64,000 nucleotides of DNA from Clostridium transplantifaecale (GCF_900626075.1 NZ_UYZY01000005.1:124001-188000); one strand, 5' to 3'; positions 53,178-63,181 are shown, counted from the stretch's first letter. The notes: generated by a model from the sequence alone, not told the origin. A program made the numbers and translations.

Positions 53178-53685
53178 GGACGCATCCAGGCAGTAAGGGA
53201 TGCGGCCGATTCATAAAAGATTTGCGCTGTCAGAAAATTGTAAGCACCGTTTAGAAAATGTTTAGACTTTCGTGAGCTGGATGTTATATGTAAGTGCTAA
53301 TGTATGATTATCTTATATATATTGCCAGCCTTCATAGGCAGAGAAATTGCCACACCTCCTAAAATAATATGCCCGACAGAGCTGCCAAATAGAATGGAAG
53401 CAGACTGTCCGGCATATTATTTTGATTTTTGTGAAATTGATCGAAGGACAGTCGGGGACGAACACTCCCGCCTTAAACATGAGATAGGTGAGCCATATGA
53501 AAGAGACAAAAGAGAGAATGGAAAAAAGCGTGAGATGAGATATTCCCGTAAGTCAAAGTAAAAAAGAGAAATTAAAGTACTCTTGAAAGCGTTTTACCTC
53601 ACGCCACTTTTGTGGCCATGGGAAAGGAAACCTTCATCGTAAGTTAGAGACTGCGTGATACGCCAGCATAAACAGAGGTGAGAAC
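53178..53685. other. Intergenic region with terminator hairpin
   Basis: AAAATAATATGCC-c-GACAG and CTGTC-CGGCATATTATTTT (53361-53423) form a long hairpin followed by GATTTTT, a likely terminator. An 85-residue frame across it (53304-53561) has no ribosome binding site and is probably not a gene. The rest shows only AT-rich leader sequence of the next gene. Confidence 0.6.
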
Positions 53686-55380
53686 ATGGAAAAACATCGA
53701 AAAAAGAATAGACGGACGAATCAGCCCATATCATCGGAGCACGGTAAAGAGCGTATCCGCGGAAGCCGGAAGCGAAAGAAAAAAGAACGCTCTCCCTTAA
53801 TGAAGATCACCATCGCGGTTCTCGTAATCGCCATCCTGGTGGCAGGAACCATTTCTATCATACGGATGCTGAACCGAACAGGAGATAACCGTTCCGGGAG
53901 CCAGGGGGAGGCAGGGATTGCAGTACAGGCTGCCTACCAGGAAAATGAAGAGCAGCCATTACAGGGAGATGAAGGCGGCGGAAGTGAAGGAGAGATACCG
54001 CCTGAGACAGCGGATGATCAGATACGGCAGGCGAGAGAGGGGGCGCTGACGGCTTATGGGAATCTTGGCATTGCAAATGTTTCAGATTCCTTAAATATCA
54101 GAGAGTCGCCCGGGGAGGATGGAACCATCATCGGAAGGCTGCCCTCAAACGGTGCATGTGACATTTTGGGGACAGAGGGGGAGTGGAACCATATCCGCTC
54201 CGGGGAAGTGGAAGGCTATGTCCACAGCCAGTTTCTTCTGGGCGGTGAGGCGGCAAGGGAGCAGGCTCTCATGATGATGGGGGAAATGGCTATCATCACA
54301 TCGGAAAGTCTTAATATCAGGAGTGAACCCGTTATCGATTATGCAAATGTGGTTGGACAGGCATGGAAGGATGAGCGCTATCCCGTTGTTTCCAGAGAGG
54401 AAGGCTGGCTGCAGATAGAGGAGGGTTATATATCGGCCGAGTATGCTCAGGTTCGCTACGCGCTGGAGGAGGCCCGCCCTGTGGACCAGCAGACCATTGC
54501 GTTGAATCAGTACAGGCAGCTTGTTGTGTCCAAAGTCAATAACTATTTAAATGTACGCAGCTCCCCGGAGGATCGGGGAAACGGGAATGTAATCGGAAAG
54601 ATGCCAAGCTACGCGGCGGGAGAAATCCTGGAGACGCTGGATGGCTGGTATCATATACAGTCCGGCGGAATCGACGGTTATATTACTTCCGATCCCCAGT
54701 ACACCGCGGTGGGGCAGGAAGCCAGGGATCTGGCATATCAATCCATAGAGCTGATGGCCATTGTCAATACGGAAACGCTCAATGTCAGAGCGGAGCCCTC
54801 CACGGGTTCCGGCATCTGGACTCAGATTTCCAGGGAGGAACGGTATCATGTGGTGCAGCAGCTGGATGGTTGGGCGCAGATAGAACTGGACTCCGGCGGC
54901 GAAGGAGAGGAGATTGACGGCGCTTTCATATCGATTCAGGATGGAAATGCGGAGGTTCGTTATACCCTAGCCGAGGCAATCAAGTTTTCACCTCTCGAGG
55001 AACTGGCAAATGAACAGTCCTCCCTGCGGAGCCGGATTGTCAATTATGCAGTTCAATTTGTGGGGAATCCGTATGTATGGGGCGGAACCAGCCTGACAAA
55101 CGGCGCGGACTGTTCGGGATTTGTATTATCTGTGATGAGAAACTTTGGAGTATCCCTGCCAAGAACCTCCCAGGCCCAGTCCCAGGCAGGAACGGCGGTG
55201 AGTTCCTCTGAAATGCAGCCCGGGGATCTGGTGTTTTATGCCAACGGCTCGGGAACCGTGAACCATGTGGCGATGTATATCGGGAACGGGCAGGTGGTTC
55301 ACGCCTCCAGCCGCAGAACCGGAATCCGTATTTCTACATGGAATTACCGGACTCCCAAGGTGATCAGGAGGGTGCTCTAA
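53686..55380 (+). CDS. SH3 and NlpC/P60 cell-wall endopeptidase (C40 family)
   Basis: A 564-residue secreted or membrane-anchored murein hydrolase. A very basic N-terminus, one membrane segment (MKITIAVLVIAILVAGTISI, about 38-60), a linker, four bacterial SH3 units (LNIRESPGEDGTIIGRLPSN; LNIRSEPVIDYANVVGQ; LNVRSSPEDRGNGNVIGKMP; LNVRAEPSTGSGIW), and a C-terminal NlpC/P60 domain with the catalytic Cys in NGADCSGFVLSVMRNFGV and His in NHVAMYIGNGQVVHASS. It should cleave within peptidoglycan stem peptides. The first SH3 unit is nearly identical in layout to that of the protein at 61797. Confidence 0.92.
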   Translation: MEKHRKKNRRTNQPISSEHGKERIRGSRKRKKKERSPLMKITIAVLVIAILVAGTISIIRMLNRTGDNRSGSQGEAGIAVQAAYQENEEQPLQGDEGGGSEGEIPPETADDQIRQAREGALTAYGNLGIANVSDSLNIRESPGEDGTIIGRLPSNGACDILGTEGEWNHIRSGEVEGYVHSQFLLGGEAAREQALMMMGEMAIITSESLNIRSEPVIDYANVVGQAWKDERYPVVSREEGWLQIEEGYISAEYAQVRYALEEARPVDQQTIALNQYRQLVVSKVNNYLNVRSSPEDRGNGNVIGKMPSYAAGEILETLDGWYHIQSGGIDGYITSDPQYTAVGQEARDLAYQSIELMAIVNTETLNVRAEPSTGSGIWTQISREERYHVVQQLDGWAQIELDSGGEGEEIDGAFISIQDGNAEVRYTLAEAIKFSPLEELANEQSSLRSRIVNYAVQFVGNPYVWGGTSLTNGADCSGFVLSVMRNFGVSLPRTSQAQSQAGTAVSSSEMQPGDLVFYANGSGTVNHVAMYIGNGQVVHASSRRTGIRISTWNYRTPKVIRRVL

Positions 55381-55438
55381 AAGTTGGCCGGACTGTAACA
55401 AAAGCAGTATGTATTTTAGCGGTACATCCCGGCGAATC

Positions 55439-55588
55439 GGGCCGGGTGTTCCGGATGACAGCCTGGAACGGATTTTTGAAAGCTTTTACCGGGTGGATAA
55501 TGCCAGAAGCCATGCCGGGGAGGGCAGCGGAATCGGACTGGCGGTGGTGCGGGAAATTATCATAGGACACGGAGGCAAGCGGCTTTGA
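55439..55588 (+). pseudogene. Histidine kinase C-terminal remnant
   Basis: A 49-codon frame with GPGVPDDSLERIFESFYRVD and GEGSGIGLAVVREIIIGHGG: the G1 end, F box and G2 box of a HATPase domain. The remaining kinase is missing and no start codon is present. Confidence 0.75.
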
Positions 55589-55589
55589 G

Positions 55590-55946
55590 GTGGAGCTGGT
55601 ACATGATGGGAATGAGGGAATGGACAGGAATGAGCAGAGGGGACAGGGGATCACAATCCGTAACCTGACTATCATGCCGGATGCAAGACGGGTATTTCTG
55701 GCGGGCGAGGAAATTAATCTTGCAAATAAAGAATTTGAACTGCTCTTGTTTTTGGCGGAAAATCCTAACATCGTATTTTCCAAAGAGACTTTATTTGACC
55801 GGATTTGGGGCATGGATGCCGCCGGGAATACGGCAACCGTTACCGTACATATAAACCGCTTGCGGGAAAAATTGGAAAAAAATGTTTTGACGCGGCCATT
55901 AATCGAAACGGTCTGGGGAGCCGGCTATCGTTTTCATGTTGAATGA
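55590..55946 (+). pseudogene. OmpR-type response regulator lacking most of its receiver domain
   Basis: The frame begins with VELVHDGNEGMD, resembling the second strand region of a receiver domain (preceded by GF-like codons at the end of the kinase remnant), and jumps to a complete winged-helix domain (ITIRNLTIMPDARRVFLAGE; NKEFELLLFLAENPNIVFSK; ETVWGAGYRF). About 100 residues of receiver, including the phosphoacceptor, are missing. The DNA-binding domain could still be made from ATG 55620 and act constitutively. Confidence 0.65.
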
Positions 55947-56140
55947 GGCAGATCGGCTTGAAAGAAAAATTGTAAGGTTTGTTTTTAAATTGTTTAGGAA
56001 TTTGAGAGATATAATTTATTTTTTTAAGGTACACTTCCGGAAACGGTGTGCCAGTGATTGCGGAGGTTCTCTGCAATCCATACCGCTGCCGGCGCTGTTA
56101 AAGCCGGTTATGTTTGATGAAAGAAAGAGAAAGGAGCATC

Positions 56141-57340
56141 ATGGATAGAAAAAAAGTTACAGCGGCGCTCATGTGCGTTTTGTATATCAGCCTGTCTTTT
56201 CAGCCAGGATTAAGCCAGGCTGCGGCTGGCGATGAGATTATGACACGATCATCGTTCACACCTGTTGCAGAAATCAATCTGCAGGATGATATGCTTTCTT
56301 TTTATCAATATCAGTGGGCGCTAAAAAATGACGGCCGGTTAAGAGGGGCGTATTCCACAGCGGCCGGGCCCGGAACAGTAACAGGAAGCAGCATTGTGAA
56401 TGTGGACGGCGTGGAGGGAATGGATATCCGCATAGAACCGGCATGGGATATTTATACGCAAGCCTCCTACCGGCGCCCGGTCACCATTGCTTTGATCGAC
56501 ACGGGTGTGGACATCGGACATCCTGAATTGCAGGATGCCATATGGGTGAATGAGGATGAGATTCCTGATGATGGGATAGACAATGACCTTAACGGTTATG
56601 TGGATGATGTAAATGGATGGAATTTTTATACCAATCGTCCACAAGTGTTTGACGGAACAGATGATGAGCACGGAACCCATGCGGCGGGAACCATCGCCGG
56701 GAAGTGGGACGGCAGGGGAATTACCGGTATATCGGACAGCAGCTATGTGAAAATCATGGTGCTCAAAGTGCTCGGTTCAGAAGAGGGAAGGGGAAGAACC
56801 ACAGCAGTAAAGGAAGCAATCCGTTATGCAGAGAGGAACGGAGCAGATATCTGTAATCTCAGCATGGGAGCTCCGGAATATGATGAGGAACTGGAATTGC
56901 TCATTCGGAATTCCAATATGCTATTTGTGGTGTCGGCAGGAAATGGAGATGAAACAGGGCGTGGATATGACATAGACCGGCGGCCGGCATATCCGGCTTC
57001 CTATTCATCTGAAAATATCATTACAGTTGCGAACCTGATGTTTGACGGCTCCCTGGCGGCAAGTTCTAACTATGGAGCGGCCAGCGTGGATATCGCCGCA
57101 CCCGGCAGCCTGATATTAAGTACATTGCCCAATCATACATTTGGTTTTATGTCGGGAACCTCGATGGCGGCGCCGATGGTAACAGGAGCAGCAGCCTTGG
57201 TTTATTCCTGCAACCCGAATCTGCCGCTTTCCGGTGTGAGAAGTGCAATCCTGAATTCAGCGAGAAAAATAGACGGCTTAAATGGAATGGTGGCCACAGG
57301 TGGTATTTTAGATGTTTATGCGGCGATGACAGGACAATAG
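56141..57340 (+). CDS. Subtilisin-like serine protease (S8 family)
   Basis: A 399-residue secreted protease: signal peptide (VTAALMCVLYISLSFQPGLS), a short pro-region, and the catalytic triad Asp (TIALIDTGVDIGHPEL), His (DEHGTHAAGTIAGKWD) and Ser (FMSGTSMAAPMVTGAAAL). The oxyanion Asn lies in VVSAGNGDE. It sits directly before the PBP and RodA genes, so it may process envelope proteins of that cluster; inference. AGAAAGGAGCATC precedes ATG 56141. Confidence 0.92.
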   Translation: MDRKKVTAALMCVLYISLSFQPGLSQAAAGDEIMTRSSFTPVAEINLQDDMLSFYQYQWALKNDGRLRGAYSTAAGPGTVTGSSIVNVDGVEGMDIRIEPAWDIYTQASYRRPVTIALIDTGVDIGHPELQDAIWVNEDEIPDDGIDNDLNGYVDDVNGWNFYTNRPQVFDGTDDEHGTHAAGTIAGKWDGRGITGISDSSYVKIMVLKVLGSEEGRGRTTAVKEAIRYAERNGADICNLSMGAPEYDEELELLIRNSNMLFVVSAGNGDETGRGYDIDRRPAYPASYSSENIITVANLMFDGSLAASSNYGAASVDIAAPGSLILSTLPNHTFGFMSGTSMAAPMVTGAAALVYSCNPNLPLSGVRSAILNSARKIDGLNGMVATGGILDVYAAMTGQ

Positions 57341-57430
57341 GAAACAATAATAGGAATACAGATATGCCAGGCAGGGAAACGTAATGTGCGCTTTGTCTGG
57401 CATAAATGCATGAAGAAAAACAGGAGATAT

Positions 57431-60247
57431 ATGAGGACTTTTATTCATCATATTTTAAGATACAGGATGACTCTTTTTGGGATCGTGATGTTATTTATGG
57501 GGGTCATTGTGGCAAGACGGTTTTTTATGCTGCAGGTGGTGGACAGTGAAGAGTATCAGGAAAATTTCCGGAACCGGATTGAGCGGGAGCAGGTATTCCA
57601 GGGAAGCCGCGGTATTATATATGACCGAAATGGAACGGAGCTGGCCTATAATGAAGTGACGTATACTGTAACGATTGAAGATAACGGAGTGTATGGGAGC
57701 AGCAGGGAACGGAATGCCGCCCTGAATGAGCAGATTTCACAGGCCATTGATCTGATTGAAAAGAATGGAGATTCTGTCATTAACGATTTTCCCATTTCCA
57801 TAGTTGACTCCAATTACACATTTCGGGATGAGGGAAACCGGCTGCTCCGGTTTCTGGCAGACGTATACGGTCATGCCGGAACCGATGATCTGGAATATAA
57901 TGAGAGGCTTGGATATGATGAACGGACTGCCACAGCCGGACAGGTGATGGAATATCTCTGCTCGGAACGCAGGTATGGAATACCGGAGGATTATCCGGCT
58001 GAGCGCGCCCTGCAGGTGGCCTCGGTACGTTTTGCCATGGGCAGCAATAACTATCAGCGCTATATGACAACGGATCTGGCAAGAGAGGTAAGCCAGGAGA
58101 CCATGGTAGCTATTTTGGAAAATCAGCCGGAACTGCCTGGTCTCGACGTAACAGAACGGCTCGTGAGACGATATACAGACAGCAAATATTTCGCCCACCT
58201 CCTGGGCTACACGGGACCTGTGTCGGAAGAGGAGCTGGAACAGCTTGCAGACAGCGGAGTTCAATATGACCGGAATGACATAGTAGGAAAAGCCGGAATT
58301 GAACAGTCCATGGAGCGGGAGCTTCACGGCAGAAATGGTGGGGAGAGGTTCTATGTGGACAACGTAGGGCGGGTAACCGAGATTTTGGAGTCCACCGGGG
58401 CGACTACGGGAAATAATATTTATCTGTCCATTGACGCGGAACTTCAGAAGGCCGTATATGACCTGCTGGAGCAGAAGCTGGCGGGAATTCTCCTTGCGAA
58501 TATCACACGGGAACCGCCGGAAGGAACGAATGATTTGAGTATTCCGATTGAAGCCGTTTATTTTGCGCTGATTGACAACCATGTGATTGATACGGAACAT
58601 TTTTCAGGTGCGGAAGCCGGGGCGGAGGAACGGGTGGTGTCAGGTCTGTTTGAGGAGAGGCTTAATCAGGTAATGGCAGAAATTCCCGAGGCTGTCAGAC
58701 GGCCGAATCAGGAGCTGGGAGAAGAAATGCAGGCGTATCTGGACTATGCGCTGGGAATTCTGGAAGAGGAGGGATATTACCGCAGCGAAGAAGTGGACCG
58801 AAACAGTGAATTATACAGCCGGTGGCAGTCGGATGAAATCAGCCTGGAGCAGTTTCTGCAGGGGGGAATCGGAGAAGGCTGGGTGAGCACGGAAGGCCTT
58901 CTGCCCCAGGAGGGTTCCTATACAATGATAGAGGAGAATCTTAATGCGTTGGAATCATGGATCGTGAACCGGCTTTTGGATGACTCCGGCTTCCATGAAC
59001 TTTTGTACCGCGAGATGATCCGGCAGGGGAGTATTACCGGGGAACAGATCAGCAGGATCCTGATAGAACAGGGAGCCGTGGAGGACAGGGGCGGAGATTA
59101 CGACGGGCTGGGTATCGGGACTCTGGAAGCGTATACCTTTATCAGGGATAAAATCCGAAATCTCGAAATTACGCCGGCCCAGCTGGCGCTTGATCCCTCC
59201 ACAGCCTCCAGCGTGGTTGTGGAACCGGGGACCGGGAAGGTTCTGGCCTGTGTCACCTATCCGGGGTATGACAATAACCGGCTGGCTAATTCCGTGGATG
59301 GAGACTATTACAATGGACTGCTGAATGACGCATCGCTGCCGTTATATAATAATGCGACACAGCAACGGACAGCGCCCGGCTCCACGTTCAAGCCAGTGAC
59401 GGTGGCTGCGGGGCTAACGGAGCAGGTGATTGACAGAAATAGCGAAATTGAGGACCTCGGTATTTTTGAACTTATTACCCCCAGCCCGCGCTGCTGGATT
59501 TATCCATCCGGCGCCACCCACGGAGCCATTAACGTGACGGAGGCCCTCCGGGATTCCTGTAATTACTTTTTTTACACCTTAGGCTATGAAATGAGCCTGG
59601 AAAATGATGTCTATCGGGAAAATAGAGGAATCGAGACCATTAGAAAGTATACGGAAATGTTCGGCTTCAATGAAAATACAGGCATTGAGATTCCCGAAAG
59701 CGCTCCCCAGATGGCAGACGGATTCCCGGTTACGGCAGCGATCGGACAGAGCAACCACAACTATACGACAACCCAGATGGCCCGGTATGCGGCTGCTCTG
59801 GCAGATAAAGGGAACCTGCATAATCTGACGCTGATTGACCGGGTACAGGAAGGGGCGGATGGAGGGTTCAGACAGATGGATGAGCCGGATGAACGCCTTC
59901 TGGAGGAGATACTCCCCTCTGCCTGGAATACCATCGGAGAGGGCATGAGAATGATGGCGGAGAATAACCGTATTCTAAGAGAACTCCCTTTCTCTGTGGC
60001 AGGAAAAACCGGAACGGCCCAGCAGAACCGGACCAGGCCGAACCATGCGCTGTTTATCGGTTACGCTCCGTATGAAGCGCCGGAAATCGCAGTAGCAACC
60101 AGGATTGCTTATGGATATGCTTCGTCTAATGCAGTGGAGGTGACTTCAGATATACTTAAATATTACTTCCGTACAGAGGATGCATCGCAGCTTTTGACCG
60201 GCCAGGCGGAGCTTCCGGAAAACCGCGGCAACAGTTTTGCAGATTAG
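57431..60247 (+). CDS. Class B penicillin-binding protein (PBP2-like transpeptidase), long form
   Basis: About 938 residues, much longer than the usual 600-720 of PBP2. One N-terminal membrane segment (MTLFGIVMLFMGVIVARRFF), the dimerisation domain with RGIIYDRNGTELAYNEVTYT and GKAGIEQSMERELHGRNGGE, then a region of about 230 residues rich in Glu and Tyr not expected in standard PBP2, then the transpeptidase domain: Ser of PGSTFKPVTVAAGL, SCN (RDSCNYFFYTLG) and KTG (VAGKTGTAQQNR). It cross-links peptidoglycan with the RodA-like partner encoded next. AGGAG before ATG 57431 sets the start; ATG 57410 is possible. Confidence 0.9.
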   Translation: MRTFIHHILRYRMTLFGIVMLFMGVIVARRFFMLQVVDSEEYQENFRNRIEREQVFQGSRGIIYDRNGTELAYNEVTYTVTIEDNGVYGSSRERNAALNEQISQAIDLIEKNGDSVINDFPISIVDSNYTFRDEGNRLLRFLADVYGHAGTDDLEYNERLGYDERTATAGQVMEYLCSERRYGIPEDYPAERALQVASVRFAMGSNNYQRYMTTDLAREVSQETMVAILENQPELPGLDVTERLVRRYTDSKYFAHLLGYTGPVSEEELEQLADSGVQYDRNDIVGKAGIEQSMERELHGRNGGERFYVDNVGRVTEILESTGATTGNNIYLSIDAELQKAVYDLLEQKLAGILLANITREPPEGTNDLSIPIEAVYFALIDNHVIDTEHFSGAEAGAEERVVSGLFEERLNQVMAEIPEAVRRPNQELGEEMQAYLDYALGILEEEGYYRSEEVDRNSELYSRWQSDEISLEQFLQGGIGEGWVSTEGLLPQEGSYTMIEENLNALESWIVNRLLDDSGFHELLYREMIRQGSITGEQISRILIEQGAVEDRGGDYDGLGIGTLEAYTFIRDKIRNLEITPAQLALDPSTASSVVVEPGTGKVLACVTYPGYDNNRLANSVDGDYYNGLLNDASLPLYNNATQQRTAPGSTFKPVTVAAGLTEQVIDRNSEIEDLGIFELITPSPRCWIYPSGATHGAINVTEALRDSCNYFFYTLGYEMSLENDVYRENRGIETIRKYTEMFGFNENTGIEIPESAPQMADGFPVTAAIGQSNHNYTTTQMARYAAALADKGNLHNLTLIDRVQEGADGGFRQMDEPDERLLEEILPSAWNTIGEGMRMMAENNRILRELPFSVAGKTGTAQQNRTRPNHALFIGYAPYEAPEIAVATRIAYGYASSNAVEVTSDILKYYFRTEDASQLLTGQAELPENRGNSFAD

Positions 60248-60251
60248 GAGG

Positions 60252-61373
60252 ATGGTGAAGCATACGGATAAAATGCTGAATGATTTTACATTTAAGAAAT
60301 TTGATTTTTTTTTAGCAGCCTGTACATTACTGCTTTCCCTGATTGGCGTGATTCTGATTGGAAGCGCCAATCCTGTCTACCGGGAACGTCAGATAGCCGG
60401 GGTTATACTGGGGACGGTAATGATGTTACTTTGTTCTTTGCTGAATTACAAGCTGATAGCGAGAACGGGATGGGCCATTTATATTACCAGTCTGGCACTG
60501 CTTCTGAGCGTGACCATTGCCGGCGCCATATCCGGCGGAGCGGCCAGATGGATTGAGATAGGCCCCCTGCGCTTTCAACCGTCAGAGCTGACAAAAATCC
60601 TGCTGATTGTATTTTTTGCATGGTTCTTTGACAGTAACCGGGAGAAAATGGACAGGCCGGGATTCATTCTGTGTATCCTGGCGGTACTGGCGCTTCCTCT
60701 TGTACTGATCCTGGAACAGCCGGACTTGTCTACCGCCATTGTGGTGGGATGGGTGGTCGTATGTATGCTTTATATAGCTGGACTTGACTACCGGATTATC
60801 CTTCGGGTACTGCTGGCCGGGGTTCCGGCGGCCGGGCTTTTCCTGTTTCTCGTCACACGTCCCGGCCAGGGAATACTGAACGATTATCAGTACCGGCGGA
60901 TTATGTCATGGCTGGCGCCGGGAGAGTGGGCGCAGGATTCCTACCAACAACAGAATTCGGTCATGGCAGTAGCAAACGGCGGACTGTTTGGAAGGGGGCT
61001 TGGCAATGACAGCCCGGTTTCTGTCAAAAACGGCAGCTTTCTCCCTGAACCCCATACGGATTTCATCATGGCAGTGGCAGGGGAAGAATTAGGATTCTGG
61101 GGCTGCATGGTAATTCTGCTGCTTCTAAATCTGATTGTCTTTGAATGTATCAGAATCGGAATCCGCACAAGGGATTTGACGGGCAGGCTGATCTGTACCG
61201 GGATGGCTGCCCTCATCGCAGGACAGGCATTTGTCAATCTCTGTGTGGTAACCGGGCTGATGCCGACTACCGGACTTACGCTGCCCTTTGTCAGCTATGG
61301 CCTCACCTCCCTGGTGAGCCTGTATCTGGGATTAGGACTGGTGCTGAATGTGGGGCTGCAAAAAGGGGACTAG
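60252..61373 (+). CDS. RodA/FtsW/SpoVE family peptidoglycan glycosyltransferase
   Basis: A 373-residue SEDS protein with about ten transmembrane segments. Signature regions: GGAARWIEIGPLRFQPSELT, LEQPDLSTAIVVGWVVVCML, a large extracellular loop (FLPEPHTDFIMAVAGEELGF) and the C-terminal PTTGLTLPFVSYGLTSLVSL. It polymerises lipid II and pairs with the class B PBP encoded 4 bp upstream, as RodA with PBP2. Start ATG 60252; the AGGAGG lies immediately before it, so a start a few codons later is possible. Confidence 0.92.
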   Translation: MVKHTDKMLNDFTFKKFDFFLAACTLLLSLIGVILIGSANPVYRERQIAGVILGTVMMLLCSLLNYKLIARTGWAIYITSLALLLSVTIAGAISGGAARWIEIGPLRFQPSELTKILLIVFFAWFFDSNREKMDRPGFILCILAVLALPLVLILEQPDLSTAIVVGWVVVCMLYIAGLDYRIILRVLLAGVPAAGLFLFLVTRPGQGILNDYQYRRIMSWLAPGEWAQDSYQQQNSVMAVANGGLFGRGLGNDSPVSVKNGSFLPEPHTDFIMAVAGEELGFWGCMVILLLLNLIVFECIRIGIRTRDLTGRLICTGMAALIAGQAFVNLCVVTGLMPTTGLTLPFVSYGLTSLVSLYLGLGLVLNVGLQKGD

Positions 61374-61450
61374 ATGGTGGAACAAAAGTCCCTGACCGTG
61401 AGAATGAAATAACTCCAATCCGCTATCTTCTGGCAGATTCGGGAGAGAAC

Positions 61451-61810
61451 ATGGAGGAGAGAAGAGGAGGTGCGGCCGGAATTGCATTTATCACCCCGGA
61501 ACTGGGATTTATGGCCTTGTCCCACAATGGAGGAGATGAAGCGGAGCTTTTTCGGACGGAGGACGGAGGAAGAACAACAAAGCGGGTGGAGCTTCCGTAT
61601 TCTGTGATGGAAGAAGTGGCGAATCCAGATGAACCCTTTGATTTCCCGGAGATGCCATATGAGGAGGACGGAATACTGAAGATGCTAATTGGACAGGGCG
61701 CCGACGGTGATTACCACGGAGGAAGCAGGGCTCTTTATCAGTCGGAGGATCAGGGAATCACTTGGGATTATGTCAGGGAGATAGAAAGCGAGTGGAATGA
61801 TGAACAATGA
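61451..61810 (+). pseudogene. C-terminal remnant of a BNR/sialidase-like exo-repeat protein
   Basis: About 120 codons: GIAFITPELGFMALSHNGGD, ELFRTEDGGRTTKRVELPY and SEDQGITWDYVREIE contain two BNR-type Asp-box units (TEDGG, SEDQGITW). The frame is open upstream into the RodA gene without a matching start, so the 5' part was lost when it was joined to the RodA gene. It overlaps the next start by 14 bp. Confidence 0.55.
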
Positions 61811-62408
61811 GAATTACGGAAGAATGCCGGAAGAATGGCAGCAGAAGCGGGAACGGAAACGGGAGGCCAGACGCCGCCGCGTTCTGATTTATAAAGGGCT
61901 GATAGGGCTTTTTATGTTGCCGCTGGTTGTAGGCGGGTATTTCATATTTGCAGGGCGGGGAGACGGAGAGGATGACCGGACCGAAGGAGTTCTGACCGAA
62001 ACAACCGTGGAGACGACGGCGGAGTACACCGAATCCGCTGTCATTGCAACGCCATCCTCTGCAGAAGCGCCGGAGCAGCAGACGGAGGAAGAAGAGGAAA
62101 CGCCTCCGGAAACGGCAGGTGAAGCGGATGTGCTGGAAGGATATGAAACCCCGGGAATTGCCAATGTTTCAGATTATCTGAATATCAGGGATCACGCTGA
62201 AGCTGACGCCTCTATTATCGGGCGGCTGCCAGCAGGCGGCATCTGTGAGATCCTGGAGGAAGGGGAGATATGGTACCGCATCCGCTACGGAGAGGTGGAA
62301 GGATATATTAACGGAAGCTATCTCCTGACAGGCGAAGCTGCGGCCGAGCGGGCGGTTTCCGGATCCTCAGATCTGCTGCCGGCTGCAGTAGATTCTGAAG
62401 AACAGTAA
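61797..62408 (+). CDS. SH3 domain protein, truncated paralogue of the NlpC/P60 enzyme
   Basis: A 203-residue protein: a basic N-terminus (REARRRRVLIYKGLIGLFML), a membrane segment, an acidic Thr/Glu-rich linker, and one SH3 unit (GIANVSDYLNIRDHAEADAS; GRLPAGGICEILEEGEIWYR; YGEVEGYINGSYLLTGEAAA). This unit aligns closely with the first SH3 unit of the enzyme at 53686 (GIANVSDSLNIRESPGEDGT; GEVEGYVHSQFLLGGEAARE), but here no catalytic domain follows. It may be a cell-wall binding protein or a duplicated, shortened copy. Confidence 0.8.
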   Translation: MMNNENYGRMPEEWQQKRERKREARRRRVLIYKGLIGLFMLPLVVGGYFIFAGRGDGEDDRTEGVLTETTVETTAEYTESAVIATPSSAEAPEQQTEEEEETPPETAGEADVLEGYETPGIANVSDYLNIRDHAEADASIIGRLPAGGICEILEEGEIWYRIRYGEVEGYINGSYLLTGEAAAERAVSGSSDLLPAAVDSEEQ

Positions 62409-62506
62409 AAATTAAAGATATTCTGAATGAAAAAACTTTATGATAAGTTTAACTTATGGATTTGATTAAAAACGCGAATTGATGATTGCTCTGTTAGATT
62501 GCGGAT

Positions 62507-63100
62507 GTGAAGATTCAGGATGAGGACGGCTCTATGACACTGCCTGTTGAGGGCGGAACCCGTCTGTCCGAAAACTATGTGGGCGCGGTTTTTGGGGATT
62601 ATGATTCCTATCTGGTATTATCCCATTTTAAAGGCCATGCCATGGCCGGTTTTGGAGGAGCAATCAAGAATATCTCCATCGGACTTGGCTCCAGCGAAGG
62701 AAAGAACTGGATTCATACGGGCGGCGCCAGCCGGACAAGCTTCATGGGCGGAGCTCAGGATGCGTTTCTGGAAGCCATGGGAGATGCGGGAAAGTCTGTT
62801 TCCGACTACCTGGGAAACGGAGAGAGGATTACCTATATTAATGTAATGAACCGTTTATCCATTGACTGTGACTGTGATGGCAATCCCGCCGAGCCGGATA
62901 TTCATGATATCGGTATTCTGGCATCCAACGATCCGGTGGCACTGGATCAGGCCTGCATCGATTTGGTGTCCAGTGCCCAGGGAAATGAGAGCCTGATGGA
63001 TCGGATTGCGGACCGCGACGGGATTCATACCCTGGAAAACGCAGAGACCATTGGTCTTGGAAGCCGCTCTTACCGTCTGGTGAATCTGGATCAGGAGTAA
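62507..63100 (+). pseudogene. DUF362 protein, 5'-truncated
   Basis: About 197 codons corresponding to the C-terminal two thirds of DUF362 proteins: EDGSMTLPVEGGTRLSENYV, VLSHFKGHAMAGFGGAIKNI, DYLGNGERITYINVMNRLSI, DCDCDGNPAEPDIHDIGILA and NDPVALDQACIDLV. The usual N-terminal 100 or so residues are missing and only a weak GTG could start it. DUF362 proteins are oxidoreductase-like, often with Fe-S clusters. Confidence 0.75.
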
Positions 63101-63181
63101 AGAGTAAAATATAGGTATCAAAAGCATAAGTGTTCCGGGTGTGAAACAGCATCCGGGGCATTTCTTTTAGCATTATGCTTT

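Noticed and set aside
53304-53561. 85-residue protein in the intergenic region
   Set aside because: It runs through a strong terminator hairpin and has no ribosome binding site.
61145-61450. N-terminal part of a 221-residue protein overlapping rodA
   Set aside because: Up to 61373 this frame is the antiphase shadow of the RodA gene; only the part after about 61400 resembles a protein.
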